Source of the DNA: Prochlorococcus sp. AG-347-M15
Lineage (GTDB): Bacteria; Cyanobacteriota; Cyanobacteriia; PCC-6307; Cyanobiaceae
Reading direction: 5' to 3'
Length of the DNA stretch: 64,000 nucleotides
Assembly: GCA_003281185.1 (NCBI GenBank)
Contig: QCCS01000004.1
Coordinates: forward strand, 49,542-113,541
Positions 49,433 through 59,603 of this stretch are shown here, piece after piece. Numbering within the stretch: position 1 is the first letter of the stretch; every line of letters begins with the position of its first letter. The notes under the pieces are model-generated. The model worked only from the letters and a program-made list of their open reading frames with translations. It made no database searches and was not told where the DNA came from. The position numbers and the translations under genes were made by a program.

Positions 49433-50017
49433 TTATTTGAATTTAGGTGTTCTGTCACCCTTTAATCTTTTACTTACACTCCTACTATTTTTTAGATACC
49501 AACGCCATTTTATATTTTTTGCCTTGGATATGCCAATTCTCGTAGTTTGAATAAGATCTTTTTTCTCTAGAATTGAATTTCTTTGAGAAATCCATAAAGA
49601 ATTGTTATTAAAAATTTCAAGTGCATTAAATGAGATATCAATACCGAATGCCTTAGTAACTAGACCAGGTCCAGCAGCTGATCTTTCATTATTTTGAGGG
49701 ATGTAAACTGCCCTGATTAAAACACCACTCGCAAAATTATCTTTATCAGTAACTATGTTTAAACAATGATGTATGCCATAAGATTTGTATATATAAAATG
49801 TTCCAGGTTTGCCAAATAACGACTTATTTGAGGCTGTTTTTTTGCTATAACCATGACAGGCCTCTTCTTCCTGTGAATAAGCTTCAGTTTCAACGATCAT
49901 CCCTTTAATATAATCTTTCTCATAATTTTTCTTTATGAGATAACAGCCTATTAAATCAGGGGCAACAAGTTTTGAGTGTCGATAAAAAAAATTTTTTGGA
50001 AATAAGTTTTCTTCTAT
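49433..50017 (-). CDS. mpg: 3-methyladenine DNA glycosylase, AAG/Mpg family
   Basis: The glycosylase removes alkylated bases from DNA. The obvious ATG at 49900 starts at MIVETEAYSQEEEACHGYSK, inside the conserved fold. Upstream the frame stays open for 39 codons back to a TGA and encodes LFPKNFFYRHSKLVAPDLIG, then CYLIKKN, which is the normal AAG N-terminal part. No ATG, GTG or TTG occurs in that part. The likeliest initiator is ATA at 50017, with AAAGG 7 bases before it, giving 194 residues. Coordinates reflect this; the ATG-only version is 155 residues. Confidence 0.75.
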   Translation of the reverse strand: MEENLFPKNFFYRHSKLVAPDLIGCYLIKKNYEKDYIKGMIVETEAYSQEEEACHGYSKKTASNKSLFGKPGTFYIYKSYGIHHCLNIVTDKDNFASGVLIRAVYIPQNNERSAAGPGLVTKAFGIDISFNALEIFNNNSLWISQRNSILEKKDLIQTTRIGISKAKNIKWRWYLKNSRSVSKRLKGDRTPKFK

Positions 50018-50141
50018 TTTTCAACCTTTATCTAATATTATTTTTAGCTGAGAAAGATAATTGAGGCTATTAATTGAAATTGATTTTCAAAAAGTTCTTA
50101 ATAAACTATCATTTAATAAATAAGAATATTACATTAAAGTT

Positions 50142-50435
50142 ATGACAAAAATAACCAAAGATGAAGTAAAAAAAGTTGCTCATTTAGCAAGATTAGAACT
50201 TAACGAGAATGAAATTAACAGTCACGCAGAACAGTTAGAAAAAATATTGGAATATATAAAACAACTTGAAAAAATTGATACTAACGATGTGGCTTGTACA
50301 ACAAGAGCAATAGAGGTTATTAATGTATTAAGAAAAGACGAAAATAATAATTCTGATTGCACTGAAGAAATTTTAGAATTGGGACCCTCTAGAGAAGATC
50401 AATACTTTAAAGTACCAAAGATAATTAATGAATAA
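50142..50435 (+). CDS. gatC: Glutamyl-/aspartyl-tRNA amidotransferase subunit C
   Basis: The 97-residue subunit of GatCAB, which amidates mischarged Glu-tRNA-Gln and, in some bacteria, Asp-tRNA-Asn. VKKVAHLARLELNENEINSHAEQLEKILEYI and the C-terminal GPSREDQYFKVPKII are typical. gatA and gatB are not nearby. It converges with crtR, with a 1 bp gap between stops. Confidence 0.95.
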   Translation: MTKITKDEVKKVAHLARLELNENEINSHAEQLEKILEYIKQLEKIDTNDVACTTRAIEVINVLRKDENNNSDCTEEILELGPSREDQYFKVPKIINE

Positions 50436-50436
50436 G

Positions 50437-51468
50437 TTATCTTGAGCCTATAAATGTTTTATTGACTATCTTTAATAAAAATTTTTTAATTCTTATTCCT
50501 GGATATAAATTTATTATTTTTCTTATCTTCCCCCTCCTTTTTCTATGACTTCTTACACCTATTAATAAATCATAAATAAAGTTAAAAGTGTCTCCTTTAC
50601 TTTCAAATATCCCAACTCTTTGAGGTGAACCTTTCAAATCCAATAGTGGCTTAGTTTTTTCATAGGCTATTTTGTATTCAAACCAGGGAATCGACGGCCA
50701 AAGATGATGAATGAGATGGTAATTTTGGCCCATTATTAATATGTTCATAAATTTACTAGGGTAAACTCGAGAATTTATCCATTTGTTTCTTGATCGAAAG
50801 GGTCTATGCGGTAAATAATCAAAAAATATTCCTAAAGTAACACCTACCATCAATGCTGGACCAAACCATAGATTATAGATTAGATTCATGAAGTCAAATT
50901 TTATCCCTGCAAGGATTATTGTTATAAAGATAGATCTTTCAATTCCCCATTGCAGTAATTCATATTTTCGCCAAAGTTTTCTTTGAAAGAAAAACACTTC
51001 ATGATAAAAAAATCTTGGAGCTATTAACCATATTGGACCAAAAGTACTGACAATATGATCAGGATCATTTTTTGGATGATTTACATGAATATGATGTTGT
51101 AAATGTACTCTTGTAAAAACTGGGAAACTAAATCCTAAAAGAATTGCTGATCCATGACCCATCGCTTGATTTATCCAAGGAATAGGGTGGGCAGCTTTAT
51201 GGCATGCATCATGAATAACTGTGCCTTCAATATGCAAAGCTAAAAAAGCAGTGGCTACAAGTAAAGGTAGAGGCCATACTCCTCTATACCATTGCCAAAT
51301 GCTAAGAAAAGCGAGAAAATAACCGCCAAAAAATAATACTAATGTTGGATTCCAAAAACTTGGCGGATCTACGTAGTTTTTAATCTCTTTTTGCCAATTA
51401 AAAGTTCTTGAAGAATTAGTAATTTTTGTTGTATTTTTATTGGTTAAGTTTGAAATCGTTTCAATTAT
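50437..51468 (-). CDS. crtR: Beta-carotene hydroxylase CrtR (no canonical start codon visible)
   Basis: The diiron membrane hydroxylase makes zeaxanthin. Histidine boxes HDACH, HLQHH and HLIHH, with GHGSAILLGFSFPVFTRVHL and FFYHEVFFFQRKLWRK, identify CrtR. The ORF-derived start is a TTG at 51237, yet the frame stays open for a further 77 codons and encodes the conserved N-terminal part, including PPSFWNPTLVLFFGGYFLAF and WPLPLLVATAFLALHIEG. No ATG, GTG or TTG lies in that extension, only ATA (51468), ATT and ACG. About 343 residues matches the family. The exact start is unresolved. Confidence 0.85.
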   Translation of the reverse strand: MIETISNLTNKNTTKITNSSRTFNWQKEIKNYVDPPSFWNPTLVLFFGGYFLAFLSIWQWYRGVWPLPLLVATAFLALHIEGTVIHDACHKAAHPIPWINQAMGHGSAILLGFSFPVFTRVHLQHHIHVNHPKNDPDHIVSTFGPIWLIAPRFFYHEVFFFQRKLWRKYELLQWGIERSIFITIILAGIKFDFMNLIYNLWFGPALMVGVTLGIFFDYLPHRPFRSRNKWINSRVYPSKFMNILIMGQNYHLIHHLWPSIPWFEYKIAYEKTKPLLDLKGSPQRVGIFESKGDTFNFIYDLLIGVRSHRKRRGKIRKIINLYPGIRIKKFLLKIVNKTFIGSR

Positions 51469-51628
51469 TCTTTAAATAATATAACTGATATTTCTAAACG
51501 ATTGTATGTTTAAATGAAAAAAATTTTTTTAAAAAGAGAAATTTAGTTTAATTTTTATGTGTCAAATTGATCATTATAAGTTAAAAATATTTTTAAAATA
51601 AACCTCTTTCAATTATTATTTTACATAA

Positions 51629-51710
51629 GCGGTCGTGGCGGAATTGGTAGACGCGCGAGTTTTAGGTACTCGTATCTTCGGGTGTGGGAGTTCAAGTCTC
51701 CCCGACCGCA
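51629..51710 (+). tRNA. tRNA-Leu (anticodon UAG)
   Basis: This class II tRNA of 82 bases has acceptor GCGGTCG paired with CGACCGC, a D-arm around GGCGGAATTGGTAGACGC, the anticodon stem CGAGT/ACTCG with loop TTTAGGT (anticodon TAG), a long variable arm (about TATCTTCGGGTGT) and a T-arm with GTTCAAGTC. It reads CUN leucine codons. No CCA is encoded. Confidence 0.95.
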
Positions 51711-51782
51711 TTTAAGGGGATTCTAATAGATAGTTTGTCAATCTATATCAACTTCTTATAATTTATTTGAGTAGCTAATTTA

Positions 51783-52232
51783 ATGAATAGTTTGATATTT
51801 TATTTAGGAGCTTTTTACATCTTAATTGGGACCATTTTTTTATCTGTACCGATAATTTATCTTGAGCTTGGTAAACCTAAGGACTTAATAAAAGCTTTTT
51901 TGAATTTATTAATAGGTTTGATCTTAATAATTAAAAATAAAACAATAGATGAATCATTTTTTGTAATTTTCCTCTTATTAACAGTACTTGTTATTTTTTA
52001 TCTAGTAGAGCTTTTTTTATCTAGATGGTACCAATTGACAGATAGAGAAAAGAAAAAAATAGCTACCTTTTTGGAATTTAAAAATAACTTTTCGAAAATA
52101 TTCGAAGCTGTTAATCTAGGATTTGGTAATTTCATAGAAGCTTCAAATTTTTTTAAATTTGGTAGCAATAATAAAAATACAACCCAAAAAAAGTGGGTAA
52201 GAAATGATAAAAATGATAATATAAAAATCTGA
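51783..52232 (+). CDS. Ycf66-like membrane protein
   Basis: The 149-residue protein starts with MNSLIFYLGAFYILIGTIFL and has further hydrophobic segments (LIKAFLNLLIGLILII and FFVIFLLLTVLVIFYLVELFL), followed by a basic RWYQLTDREKKK segment and a charged tail. Together with the N-terminal pattern this matches the Ycf66 family of cyanobacteria and plastids. Its function is unknown. It lies between tRNA-Leu and ileS on the same strand. Confidence 0.7.
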   Translation: MNSLIFYLGAFYILIGTIFLSVPIIYLELGKPKDLIKAFLNLLIGLILIIKNKTIDESFFVIFLLLTVLVIFYLVELFLSRWYQLTDREKKKIATFLEFKNNFSKIFEAVNLGFGNFIEASNFFKFGSNNKNTTQKKWVRNDKNDNIKI

Positions 52233-52353
52233 AATCAAATAAATTAGCTATTTGAAACATCTTAAAAAAACTACAGTTCAATTAAGAAAGAATCTAATGA
52301 ATTAGATTAGTCTAAATAATTCTTTTGATCACCAAAATTTCTTATATCTTCGT

Positions 52354-55260
52354 ATGAAATCCCAAAATAACAAAGAACAAAAATCAGACTTTTCTTATAA
52401 AGAAACATTAAATTTACTTAAAACTGACTTCTCAATGCGTGCTAACTCAGTTGTAAGAGAACCTGAGATTCAGGATTTTTGGGCTAAAAATAATATTGAT
52501 TTTGAATTAGGGTCAAAGAACTCAGGCGAAACATTCACATTACATGATGGCCCACCTTACGCAAATGGAGCGCTTCATATGGGTCATGCTCTGAATAAAG
52601 TTTTAAAAGACATAATAAATAAGTACAAAACATTGAAAGGATTTAAAGTTCACTATGTTCCTGGTTGGGACTGCCATGGATTACCTATTGAATTAAAAGT
52701 TCTCCAGAATTTAAAATCTAATGAAAGAAAGAATCTGGATACTCTAAGTCTTAGAAAAAAGGCGACAGAATATGCTCATATACAAATTAATAATCAAATG
52801 GAGGGTTTTAAAAGATGGGGCATATGGGGAGATTGGGATAATCCTTATTTAACGCTCAGGAAAAGTTATGAATCTGCTCAGATTGGAGTATTTGGGAAAA
52901 TGTTTTTAAATGGTTACATATATAGAGGTCTTAAACCTGTTCATTGGAGTCCAAGTTCGAGAACTGCACTCGCAGAAGCAGAATTAGAATATCCTGATGA
53001 ACATTATTCAAAAAGTATTTATGTTGCCTTAAAAATCACTAAATTATCTGACGGAATCTTACTAAAATTAAATAAAGAAAATAATAGCGATAAGAAGGAT
53101 CATTTTCTTAGAAATTCTTTCATAACTATTTGGACCACCACACCATGGACCATACCTGCAAATGAAGCAGTAGCAGTAAATCCAAAAATAAACTATGTTT
53201 TTGCTATTGATGAAGAGAAACGCATATACCTTTTTGCAAAAGATTTATCTTCTGAAATTAGTAAGAAATTTAATAAAGACTTTAAACCTGTTTTAGAGGT
53301 TAAAGGATCTAACTTAGAAGAAATCGAATATCAACATCCTACTAAGAATAAAAATTGCAGAATTGTGATTGGTGGAGATTACATAACTACAGAATCAGGT
53401 ACTGGTATTGTTCATACTGCACCAGGTCATGGGATAGATGATTTTAATGTTGGGCAAAAATATGATTTACCTACAACATGTGTTGTTGATGAAAGAGGTA
53501 ATTTAAATGAATATTCAGATCAATTCAAAGGATCAAATGTCCTTAAAGATGCAAATGATTTAATTATCGAATATTTGAAGGTAAATAATTTGCTTCTGTT
53601 ACAAGAAAAATATAAGCACAGATATCCTTATGATTGGAGAACCAAAAAACCAACCATTTTTAGAGCAACAGAACAATGGTTTGCATCTGTAAATGGTTTC
53701 AGATCATCTGCATTAAAGGCAATCGAAGATGTTGAATGGATGCCATCAACAGGTAAGAAAAGAATTTATTCTATGGTTGTGGGTAGAGGAGATTGGTGTA
53801 TTTCTAGACAAAGGTCTTGGGGGGTACCAATTCCAGTTTTCTATGAAAAAAACGGTAATGAAATTCTCTTAAATAAAGAGATAATTAATCATATTCAAAA
53901 ACTTTTTGGTGAACACGGAGCAGATATTTGGTGGGATTGGGATGTTAAGGATCTATTGCCAGAAAAGTATGTTAAAGAATCTGATCAATGGAAAAAAGGA
54001 ACAGATACAATGGATGTTTGGTTCGATTCAGGATCTAGCTGGGCCGCAGTGTGTGAACAAAGAAGTGAATTAAAGTATCCTGCTGATCTTTACTTAGAGG
54101 GCTCAGATCAACATCGAGGATGGTTCCAGTCTTCTTTGCTCACATCTGTTGCAGTTAATAATAAACCTCCATATAAGAAAGTTTTAACTCATGGTTTTGC
54201 ACTTGATGAAAATGGGAGAAAAATGAGCAAATCTTTAGGTAATGTTGTTGATCCAAATATAATTATAAATGGAGGTAATAATAAAAAATCTGATCCTGCA
54301 TATGGCGCTGATGTTCTAAGGCTATGGGTAAGCTCTGTAGATTATTCAGTAGATGTTCCAATTGGTTCAAATATACTCAAACAGCTATCAGACGTTTATA
54401 GAAAAGTTCGTAATACTGCGAGATATCTTCTAGGTAACATACATGATTATGATCCTAATATTGATAGTTTTGAAATTGATCAATTGCCGCTATTAGATCA
54501 ATGGATGCTAGGCAGATTAGTTGAAGTTACAGATCAAATATCAAATGCTTATGAAAATTATGAATTTTCAAAATTTTTTCAAATCTTACAAAGTTTTTGT
54601 GTTGTAGACCTTTCAAATTTCTATTTGGATATTGCAAAGGATAGATTATACGTAAGTGCGAAATCACAATTTAGGAGAAGATCTTGTCAGTTTGTTATGT
54701 CGAGAGTTGTTGAAAATTTAGCTATTCTTATTTCTCCAGTGCTGTGTCATATGGCTGAAGATATTTGGCAAAATATCCCATACTCAACTAAAGAAAAATC
54801 AGTATTTCAAAGAGGATGGCCAATTTTTTCGCAGTCATGGAAAAATAAAAATCTTAACGAACACATTGCAAATTTAAGAAATTTAAGAGTTGAGATTAAT
54901 AAAGCAATTGAAGGATGTAGAAATAGGCAAGAAATTGGAGCAGCTCTAGAAACAAAAGTGAATTATTTACCTGGAGATAAAGTTGTAAAAGATTCTCTGG
55001 ATTGGCTTAAAAAATTTGGAAACGAAGATGTCGATTTATTTAGGGATTGGCTTATAGTTTCAAATTTCCAAGTGGTAACCGATTTGGTTGAGAATTCTCT
55101 AATCCTTGATAATAATGAACTTGGTAAAATTCAAATTCTTAAAGCTCCTGGTCAAAAATGCGATAGATGTTGGCATTATCAGAAAGAAACTTTTATTGGT
55201 AAACAAAATACTAAATTATGCAAAAGATGTTCAAATATTATTAATCTCAAATTAACTTAA
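52354..55260 (+). CDS. ileS: Isoleucyl-tRNA synthetase
   Basis: The 968-residue class I synthetase charges tRNA-Ile and edits valine. The HIGH box lies in [20 protein letters not shown], the editing domain contains [16 protein letters not shown], and [12 protein letters not shown] is the KMSKS loop. A C-terminal zinc finger with CDRCWHY and CKRC is present, as in bacterial IleS type I. Its stop overlaps the end of the convergent gene at 55257 by 4 bp. Confidence 0.98.
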   Translation: MKSQNNKEQKSDFSYKETLNLLKTDFSMRANSVVREPEIQDFWAKNNIDFELGSKNSGETFTLHDGPPYANGALHMGHALNKVLKDIINKYKTLKGFKVHYVPGWDCHGLPIELKVLQNLKSNERKNLDTLSLRKKATEYAHIQINNQMEGFKRWGIWGDWDNPYLTLRKSYESAQIGVFGKMFLNGYIYRGLKPVHWSPSSRTALAEAELEYPDEHYSKSIYVALKITKLSDGILLKLNKENNSDKKDHFLRNSFITIWTTTPWTIPANEAVAVNPKINYVFAIDEEKRIYLFAKDLSSEISKKFNKDFKPVLEVKGSNLEEIEYQHPTKNKNCRIVIGGDYITTESGTGIVHTAPGHGIDDFNVGQKYDLPTTCVVDERGNLNEYSDQFKGSNVLKDANDLIIEYLKVNNLLLLQEKYKHRYPYDWRTKKPTIFRATEQWFASVNGFRSSALKAIEDVEWMPSTGKKRIYSMVVGRGDWCISRQRSWGVPIPVFYEKNGNEILLNKEIINHIQKLFGEHGADIWWDWDVKDLLPEKYVKESDQWKKGTDTMDVWFDSGSSWAAVCEQRSELKYPADLYLEGSDQHRGWFQSSLLTSVAVNNKPPYKKVLTHGFALDENGRKMSKSLGNVVDPNIIINGGNNKKSDPAYGADVLRLWVSSVDYSVDVPIGSNILKQLSDVYRKVRNTARYLLGNIHDYDPNIDSFEIDQLPLLDQWMLGRLVEVTDQISNAYENYEFSKFFQILQSFCVVDLSNFYLDIAKDRLYVSAKSQFRRRSCQFVMSRVVENLAILISPVLCHMAEDIWQNIPYSTKEKSVFQRGWPIFSQSWKNKNLNEHIANLRNLRVEINKAIEGCRNRQEIGAALETKVNYLPGDKVVKDSLDWLKKFGNEDVDLFRDWLIVSNFQVVTDLVENSLILDNNELGKIQILKAPGQKCDRCWHYQKETFIGKQNTKLCKRCSNIINLKLT

Positions 55261-55592
55261 ATCCAGTTTTTTTTATTTAAAAAGAAAACTGAGTCTTGAT
55301 TTTCTCTTATAAATTTATCCTTGGTTTCTTTTAACGGCGCTTTATAAAGTTTAAAGTTTGTAATTGTATAACTAAATTCTATAACTTTTTTTTCCAAATC
55401 TATTTCAATTGGATGAGTGGTAGAGCTACTGAAGCCTTTGAAAATAATTATTTCTAATTGTTCTTTATGATTTGCTTTTGAAATGAAGCCCTCTAATTTA
55501 AGGATCCTATCAGGTATTTCGGAACTTATTTTTTCTAGATTATTTATTAAATTAATTTCTGCCATTTTCGGAGAAGCAAGAGTTTCTTCCAT
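55257..55592 (-). CDS. Conserved hypothetical protein, about 100 residues
   Basis: I do not recognise a family. The 111-residue frame begins [20 protein letters not shown], and the second ATG (55565) gives 102 residues. It is soluble, alternating strand and helix ([20 protein letters not shown], then [20 protein letters not shown]). It follows the membrane protein gene on the same strand with an overlap of 41 or 14 bp. The two ATG contexts share a near-repeat (AAAATGGAAGAAA and AAAATGGCAGAAA), so the real start is ambiguous. Confidence 0.65.
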   Translation of the reverse strand: MEETLASPKMAEINLINNLEKISSEIPDRILKLEGFISKANHKEQLEIIIFKGFSSSTTHPIEIDLEKKVIEFSYTITNFKLYKAPLKETKDKFIRENQDSVFFLNKKNWI

Positions 55593-56175
55593 TTTTTGGT
55601 AGTTTAATTATTGACCATTGAATCAATCCTAAAGTATAGATTAATAATGAAAATAATCCCAAGAATTTTGCTATCGGCTGAGTAAAGTTAGCTCCGAAGA
55701 AAAAATTAAATAAACTTTTGATAATATTATAGAAATTTGAAGAAGGCTGAAGCCAAATTTCACATGAAGCTGAATTAATAAATGAGAAGCAGCTAAAATT
55801 TAGAAAACTATGAATTAATAAATTGAGAGTTATAAATGTTAGTGACCATCTCCATACTTTTGTTGTTGTAGTAAGGGAGTAAGAAAAATCATATTCTTTT
55901 AATTCATCATTAATATCTTTCCAAAACCAAATTGAAATTGTCATTAATACTGTTGCAATATTTGTTATTACCAGAGCATAATTATACTTTCCTATTAAAA
56001 GTAAAAGGCTTATAAAAAATGAAAGGGATATTTTCCAATAAATTGTTAGAAGTTTTTTAACAGCTTTATTTCTTTTTTTAACTGACCAAAAGAATAATGT
56101 AACAGGAATACCTATCAGGTAAATTATTGAAAGTTGAAAAGATAGCCAAATAGAAATTTGATTAAAAATGTTCAA
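55552..56175 (-). CDS. Membrane protein, DUF3177-like
   Basis: The 207-residue protein has about five hydrophobic segments (FQLSIIYLIGIPVTLFFW, ISLSFFISLLLLIG, YALVITNIATVLMTISIWFW, LTFITLNLLIHSFLN, FLGLFSLLIYTLGLIQW). This pattern and the spacing are what I know as DUF3177, a cyanobacterial family with no assigned role. The assignment is tentative. It overlaps the next small gene on the same strand and is divergent from trmB. Confidence 0.7.
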   Translation of the reverse strand: MNIFNQISIWLSFQLSIIYLIGIPVTLFFWSVKKRNKAVKKLLTIYWKISLSFFISLLLLIGKYNYALVITNIATVLMTISIWFWKDINDELKEYDFSYSLTTTTKVWRWSLTFITLNLLIHSFLNFSCFSFINSASCEIWLQPSSNFYNIIKSLFNFFFGANFTQPIAKFLGLFSLLIYTLGLIQWSIIKLPKNGRNSCFSENGRN

Positions 56176-56294
56176 AACTTTTTCTTTTTGCGTACATAAT
56201 AATTAAACATCAAACTGTTGCTCTTTAACTTACTATTGTCATAGTTATGAATATTAGGAATATTTATATTATTGACGAGAAATAAAATAATCAC

Positions 56295-56924
56295 ATGAGA
56301 CAGCATGTTAACCCGCTTAGTAAGAATTTTAATGAAATTGAAAAAATACCTTCTTTTATGGAAATGTTTGATGACTCTAAATTGAATCTTCATTTGGATA
56401 TAGGTTGTGCTGCTGGCGAGTTTTTATTTGATTTAGCTTTAACTAATACCAATTGGAATTATCTAGGTATTGAAATCAGAGAAAGATTAGTTAAAACAGC
56501 AAAATTAAAAGTGCGAGAAAGAGAAATCCATAATTTATATTTTGTATTTGGTAACGCTAATAAAATTGTCGATGACTTTCATAGTAAATTTATAAACAAG
56601 AATTTAAAAAGTATATCCTTTAACTTTCCAGATCCATGGTTTAAGAAGAGACATTATAAAAGGCGTGTAATTCAACCAGAGTTAATTAATATTCTCTCAA
56701 ATTCAATGCGAAAAGGATCTCTAATTTTTATTAAAACTGATGTAAGGGATTTATTTGAATATATGAACCGCACGATATCAAGTAATTTAAATTTTAAAAA
56801 AATAGATAAAAAGGATTTTAATTATTCCGAAAGTTTTAATCCAAGTAAAGTTAAAACAAGTAGGGAAAAATATGTTCTGGATAAAAAACTTGATATTTTT
56901 GAGAATATTTATATAAAAATCTGA
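56295..56924 (+). CDS. trmB: tRNA (guanine-N7)-methyltransferase
   Basis: The 209-residue SAM-dependent enzyme makes m7G46 in t[20 protein letters not shown] is the SAM loop and [11 protein letters not shown] its second acidic strand. The family signature is [20 protein letters not shown], and the tail is [16 protein letters not shown]. It overlaps nothing and converges with glmM (7 bp gap). Confidence 0.96.
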   Translation: MRQHVNPLSKNFNEIEKIPSFMEMFDDSKLNLHLDIGCAAGEFLFDLALTNTNWNYLGIEIRERLVKTAKLKVREREIHNLYFVFGNANKIVDDFHSKFINKNLKSISFNFPDPWFKKRHYKRRVIQPELINILSNSMRKGSLIFIKTDVRDLFEYMNRTISSNLNFKKIDKKDFNYSESFNPSKVKTSREKYVLDKKLDIFENIYIKI

Positions 56925-56931
56925 TACATAG

Positions 56932-58284
56932 TTAATTCATTATTTTATGTATTTCTAAAGATAGTTTACTTGTAATTTCGCTTGATAAGGAATGGACTTT
57001 CTTCTCATTTTCAGATTCTACAAGTACTCTCATTAGGGGTTCTGTTCCACTAGGCCTTATATAAACTCGACAATTGTCGGAATAAATTGCCTGGAATTTT
57101 TCTATAGTTTGACTAATTAAGCTTCTTGTTTTTTGATTTATTTTATTAATGTTAAAATCGAGATCAATATTGGTTAGTTTCTGAGGGAAAGGATCAAAAC
57201 TACTTTGAAGCCAATCATTTAAAGTAATATTTTTCTTTTTACAATATTTAGAAATTTGAAGTGCAGTCAGTATCCCATCTCCGGAAAAATTATTAATTTT
57301 TGAAAGTATATGTCCTGACTGTTCACCTCCTAAAACAGCCTTTTTTTCTTTAATTGTCTCATGAACGAATTTGTCTCCCACATCAGTTCTATGTAATATC
57401 CCCCCAATTTTGTTCCAAGCCTTTTCAAATCCTAAATTTGCCATTTGTGTTGATATTAATAAATTATTTGTGAGAATCTTTTGTTCCATAAGTTCTCGAC
57501 CCCAAAGAAATAGGATATGATCTCCATCTAATACATTGCCTTTAGAATCTGACCCTATTACCCTATCGGCATCCCCATCGAAGCTAAACCCCATATTTGC
57601 AGGATTGTCTCTTAATGCTTTTTTTAATGGTTGGAGGTTAGTAGAACCACAGTTCATATTAATTTTTAACCCATTTTTAGAGTTATTAATAACTCTTACA
57701 TCAGCGCCTAGTCTCTGAAAAATCTTTTTTGCACAGGTTGTTGCAGATCCATAGCATGTATCTAATATTATTTTTATACCAGTTAAATCTTCCCCCTCCA
57801 TTGTTTGAATTAAGCTTTGCATATAAATATCCATAAGCTCTTTATTGGAATTTAAAGGAATTTCTTTTGTGGGAAATGATTTGTATTGATTTAACTCTTC
57901 AATAAAGTTTTGTATTATATTTTCAGAACTCTTTGTTATTTTTTGACCATTATGGTCAAAGATTTTAATACCGTTATATTCGGGCGGATTATGACTGGCG
58001 GAAATCATTATCCCACAACTCATGTTCTCTTTTTTAATTAAAAAAGGGATAGCTGGGGTAGGGCAGATTCCAAGGTTTATAAAATTGTTGCCACTTTCAT
58101 TTATACCTGTTGCTATTGCTCTTAACAAAATTTCTCCACTCACTCTAGTGTCTCTTCCAATTAATATTGGATTTTTATTTTTTAATGTCAAACCCAGAGC
58201 GAAACCAACTTTATATGCTAAAGAATAAGTTATTTCTTCATTAAATATTCCTCTTATTCCATCAGTTCCAAAGATTGATTGCAT
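56932..58284 (-). CDS. glmM: Phosphoglucosamine mutase
   Basis: The 450-residue phosphohexomutase converts glucosamine-6-phosphate to glucosamine-1-phosphate for UDP-GlcNAc. It begins [19 protein letters not shown], has the phosphoserine loop [13 protein letters not shown], the Mg loop [12 protein letters not shown], the substrate region LGGEQSGH and the phosphate site [14 protein letters not shown]. The GTDGIRG start is characteristic of GlmM among this superfamily. UDP-GlcNAc also feeds MurG, encoded in this window. Confidence 0.95.
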   Translation of the reverse strand: MQSIFGTDGIRGIFNEEITYSLAYKVGFALGLTLKNKNPILIGRDTRVSGEILLRAIATGINESGNNFINLGICPTPAIPFLIKKENMSCGIMISASHNPPEYNGIKIFDHNGQKITKSSENIIQNFIEELNQYKSFPTKEIPLNSNKELMDIYMQSLIQTMEGEDLTGIKIILDTCYGSATTCAKKIFQRLGADVRVINNSKNGLKINMNCGSTNLQPLKKALRDNPANMGFSFDGDADRVIGSDSKGNVLDGDHILFLWGRELMEQKILTNNLLISTQMANLGFEKAWNKIGGILHRTDVGDKFVHETIKEKKAVLGGEQSGHILSKINNFSGDGILTALQISKYCKKKNITLNDWLQSSFDPFPQKLTNIDLDFNINKINQKTRSLISQTIEKFQAIYSDNCRVYIRPSGTEPLMRVLVESENEKKVHSLSSEITSKLSLEIHKIMN

Positions 58285-58420
58285 AATTAGATTTCAGGAA
58301 CTAAAAATATTTTCGATATTGTTCACTTCCTATTTTATCAGTTGATTAAAAGGTTAAAAATTAAGCTTCTCTTTATTTATTTAAATAATTTACTATATCT
58401 TAAGAAAACAAGTTTTTATA

Positions 58421-58966
58421 ATGCAGTCTGAGAGTAGAGAACCAAATTTGAATAAAAACTTAAAGGCAATATTTGTTTTGTTGATTGCCGTTGTTATTAT
58501 CCTATTGATTTTGTTTAGAAATCTCTTTTTTCAGTCAGCTTACCTTCTTAAGAGTTTTGGAGAATTATCTGTTGACCCTCAAATAGCTTTTAAAAACAAT
58601 AAGCCAACTTTTCTTGAGTTTTATGCTGAATGGTGTGAAGTCTGTAAAGAAATGGCCCCAAAAGTATCTGCTTTAAAAGAGGAATACGAAAAGGATATAA
58701 ATTTTGTTTTTTTAAATGTTGATAATCAAAAATGGGATAACTATATCCGTAAATTTCAGGTGAATGGGATTCCTCAAGTTAATCTTTTTGATAGTAAAGG
58801 TAATTTGATATCTACTTTTGTTGGTAAACAAGAAGAAATAACGTTAAGACATTCTATTAATCAATTAGAAAAAGCAGAAAAATCATACGAAGAAATTCTT
58901 AATACCGAATTTTCATCAACTAAAGAAAATAATAATCATAAGTTTAACCCTCGCAGTCATGGATAA
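58421..58966 (+). CDS. Membrane-anchored thioredoxin-like protein (TxlA/HCF164-like)
   Basis: The 181-residue protein has a single N-terminal membrane helix (AIFVLLIAVVIILLILF, about 16-32) and a thioredoxin fold with FLEFYAEWCEVCKEMAPKV, giving active-site cysteines 72 and 75, and the cis-proline segment VNGIPQVNLFD. Such proteins in cyanobacteria and plastids transfer electrons across the thylakoid for cytochrome assembly. A C-terminal tail of about 30 residues is polar. It is 3 bp from the convergent thyX end. Confidence 0.87.
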   Translation: MQSESREPNLNKNLKAIFVLLIAVVIILLILFRNLFFQSAYLLKSFGELSVDPQIAFKNNKPTFLEFYAEWCEVCKEMAPKVSALKEEYEKDINFVFLNVDNQKWDNYIRKFQVNGIPQVNLFDSKGNLISTFVGKQEEITLRHSINQLEKAEKSYEEILNTEFSSTKENNNHKFNPRSHG

Positions 58967-58969
58967 TTT

Positions 58970-59602
58970 CTACCAATTCAAAGATTTCGATACAGTTGGG
59001 AAACTTTCTTTGAAAATCGATTTACAATTTTGAGCTATTAACTTGTGTTCTTCTTGAGTCCCATGAGCTGATCTTAAATTAATGTAATGTATCCAAGATC
59101 TACATGATCCAGACATATATATTCTGGTGGGGGTCGCTAATGGTAAAACAAATCTCGCACATTCTTTTGCTATTCCCTCGGAAAGTAAATCTTCATATAA
59201 TTCTGAAGCAGCTTGAAAATGTGAAGCAATTTTTGAATTAAATCTTTCTTTTAATTCATCAGGGAGATCTGGAATAGAGTTTTGCCTATTTTTAACGTCT
59301 TGCCTCCTCAACTCTGGTAAAGGAATATTCCCCAATTGAGAACTATCTGCGTATCTCTGCGAAAATTCCTGAAAAGTAAATGATCTATGCCTTAGAATTT
59401 GAGCTGCAATTCCTCTGTTTGTTTCTATTTGTAAGGTCATAAATGACTGTTCAAATACACTCCAATGTTCATTTTTAATGCAATAACTTAATAGCTTTGA
59501 ATAATCTTCATTTTTCTGATTTCTTGGATTACTCACTCTCGCAATGTAAGCCATTGTTTTTTCTGCATCAGGAGTTAATGAAATCAGTACAACTTTACTC
59601 AT
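58970..59602 (-). CDS. thyX: FAD-dependent thymidylate synthase ThyX
   Basis: The 210-residue flavoenzyme makes dTMP from dUMP using methylene-THF and NADPH. The ThyX motif occurs as RHRSFTFQEFSQRY at residues 71-84, and KECARFVLPLATPTRIYMS and the C-terminal helix are also conserved. It is the last gene of cobA-like, dcd, thyX (gap to dcd 1 bp), a compact deoxynucleotide-supply operon. No thyA is seen in the window. Confidence 0.97.
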   Translation of the reverse strand: MSKVVLISLTPDAEKTMAYIARVSNPRNQKNEDYSKLLSYCIKNEHWSVFEQSFMTLQIETNRGIAAQILRHRSFTFQEFSQRYADSSQLGNIPLPELRRQDVKNRQNSIPDLPDELKERFNSKIASHFQAASELYEDLLSEGIAKECARFVLPLATPTRIYMSGSCRSWIHYINLRSAHGTQEEHKLIAQNCKSIFKESFPTVSKSLNW

Positions 59603-59603
59603 C

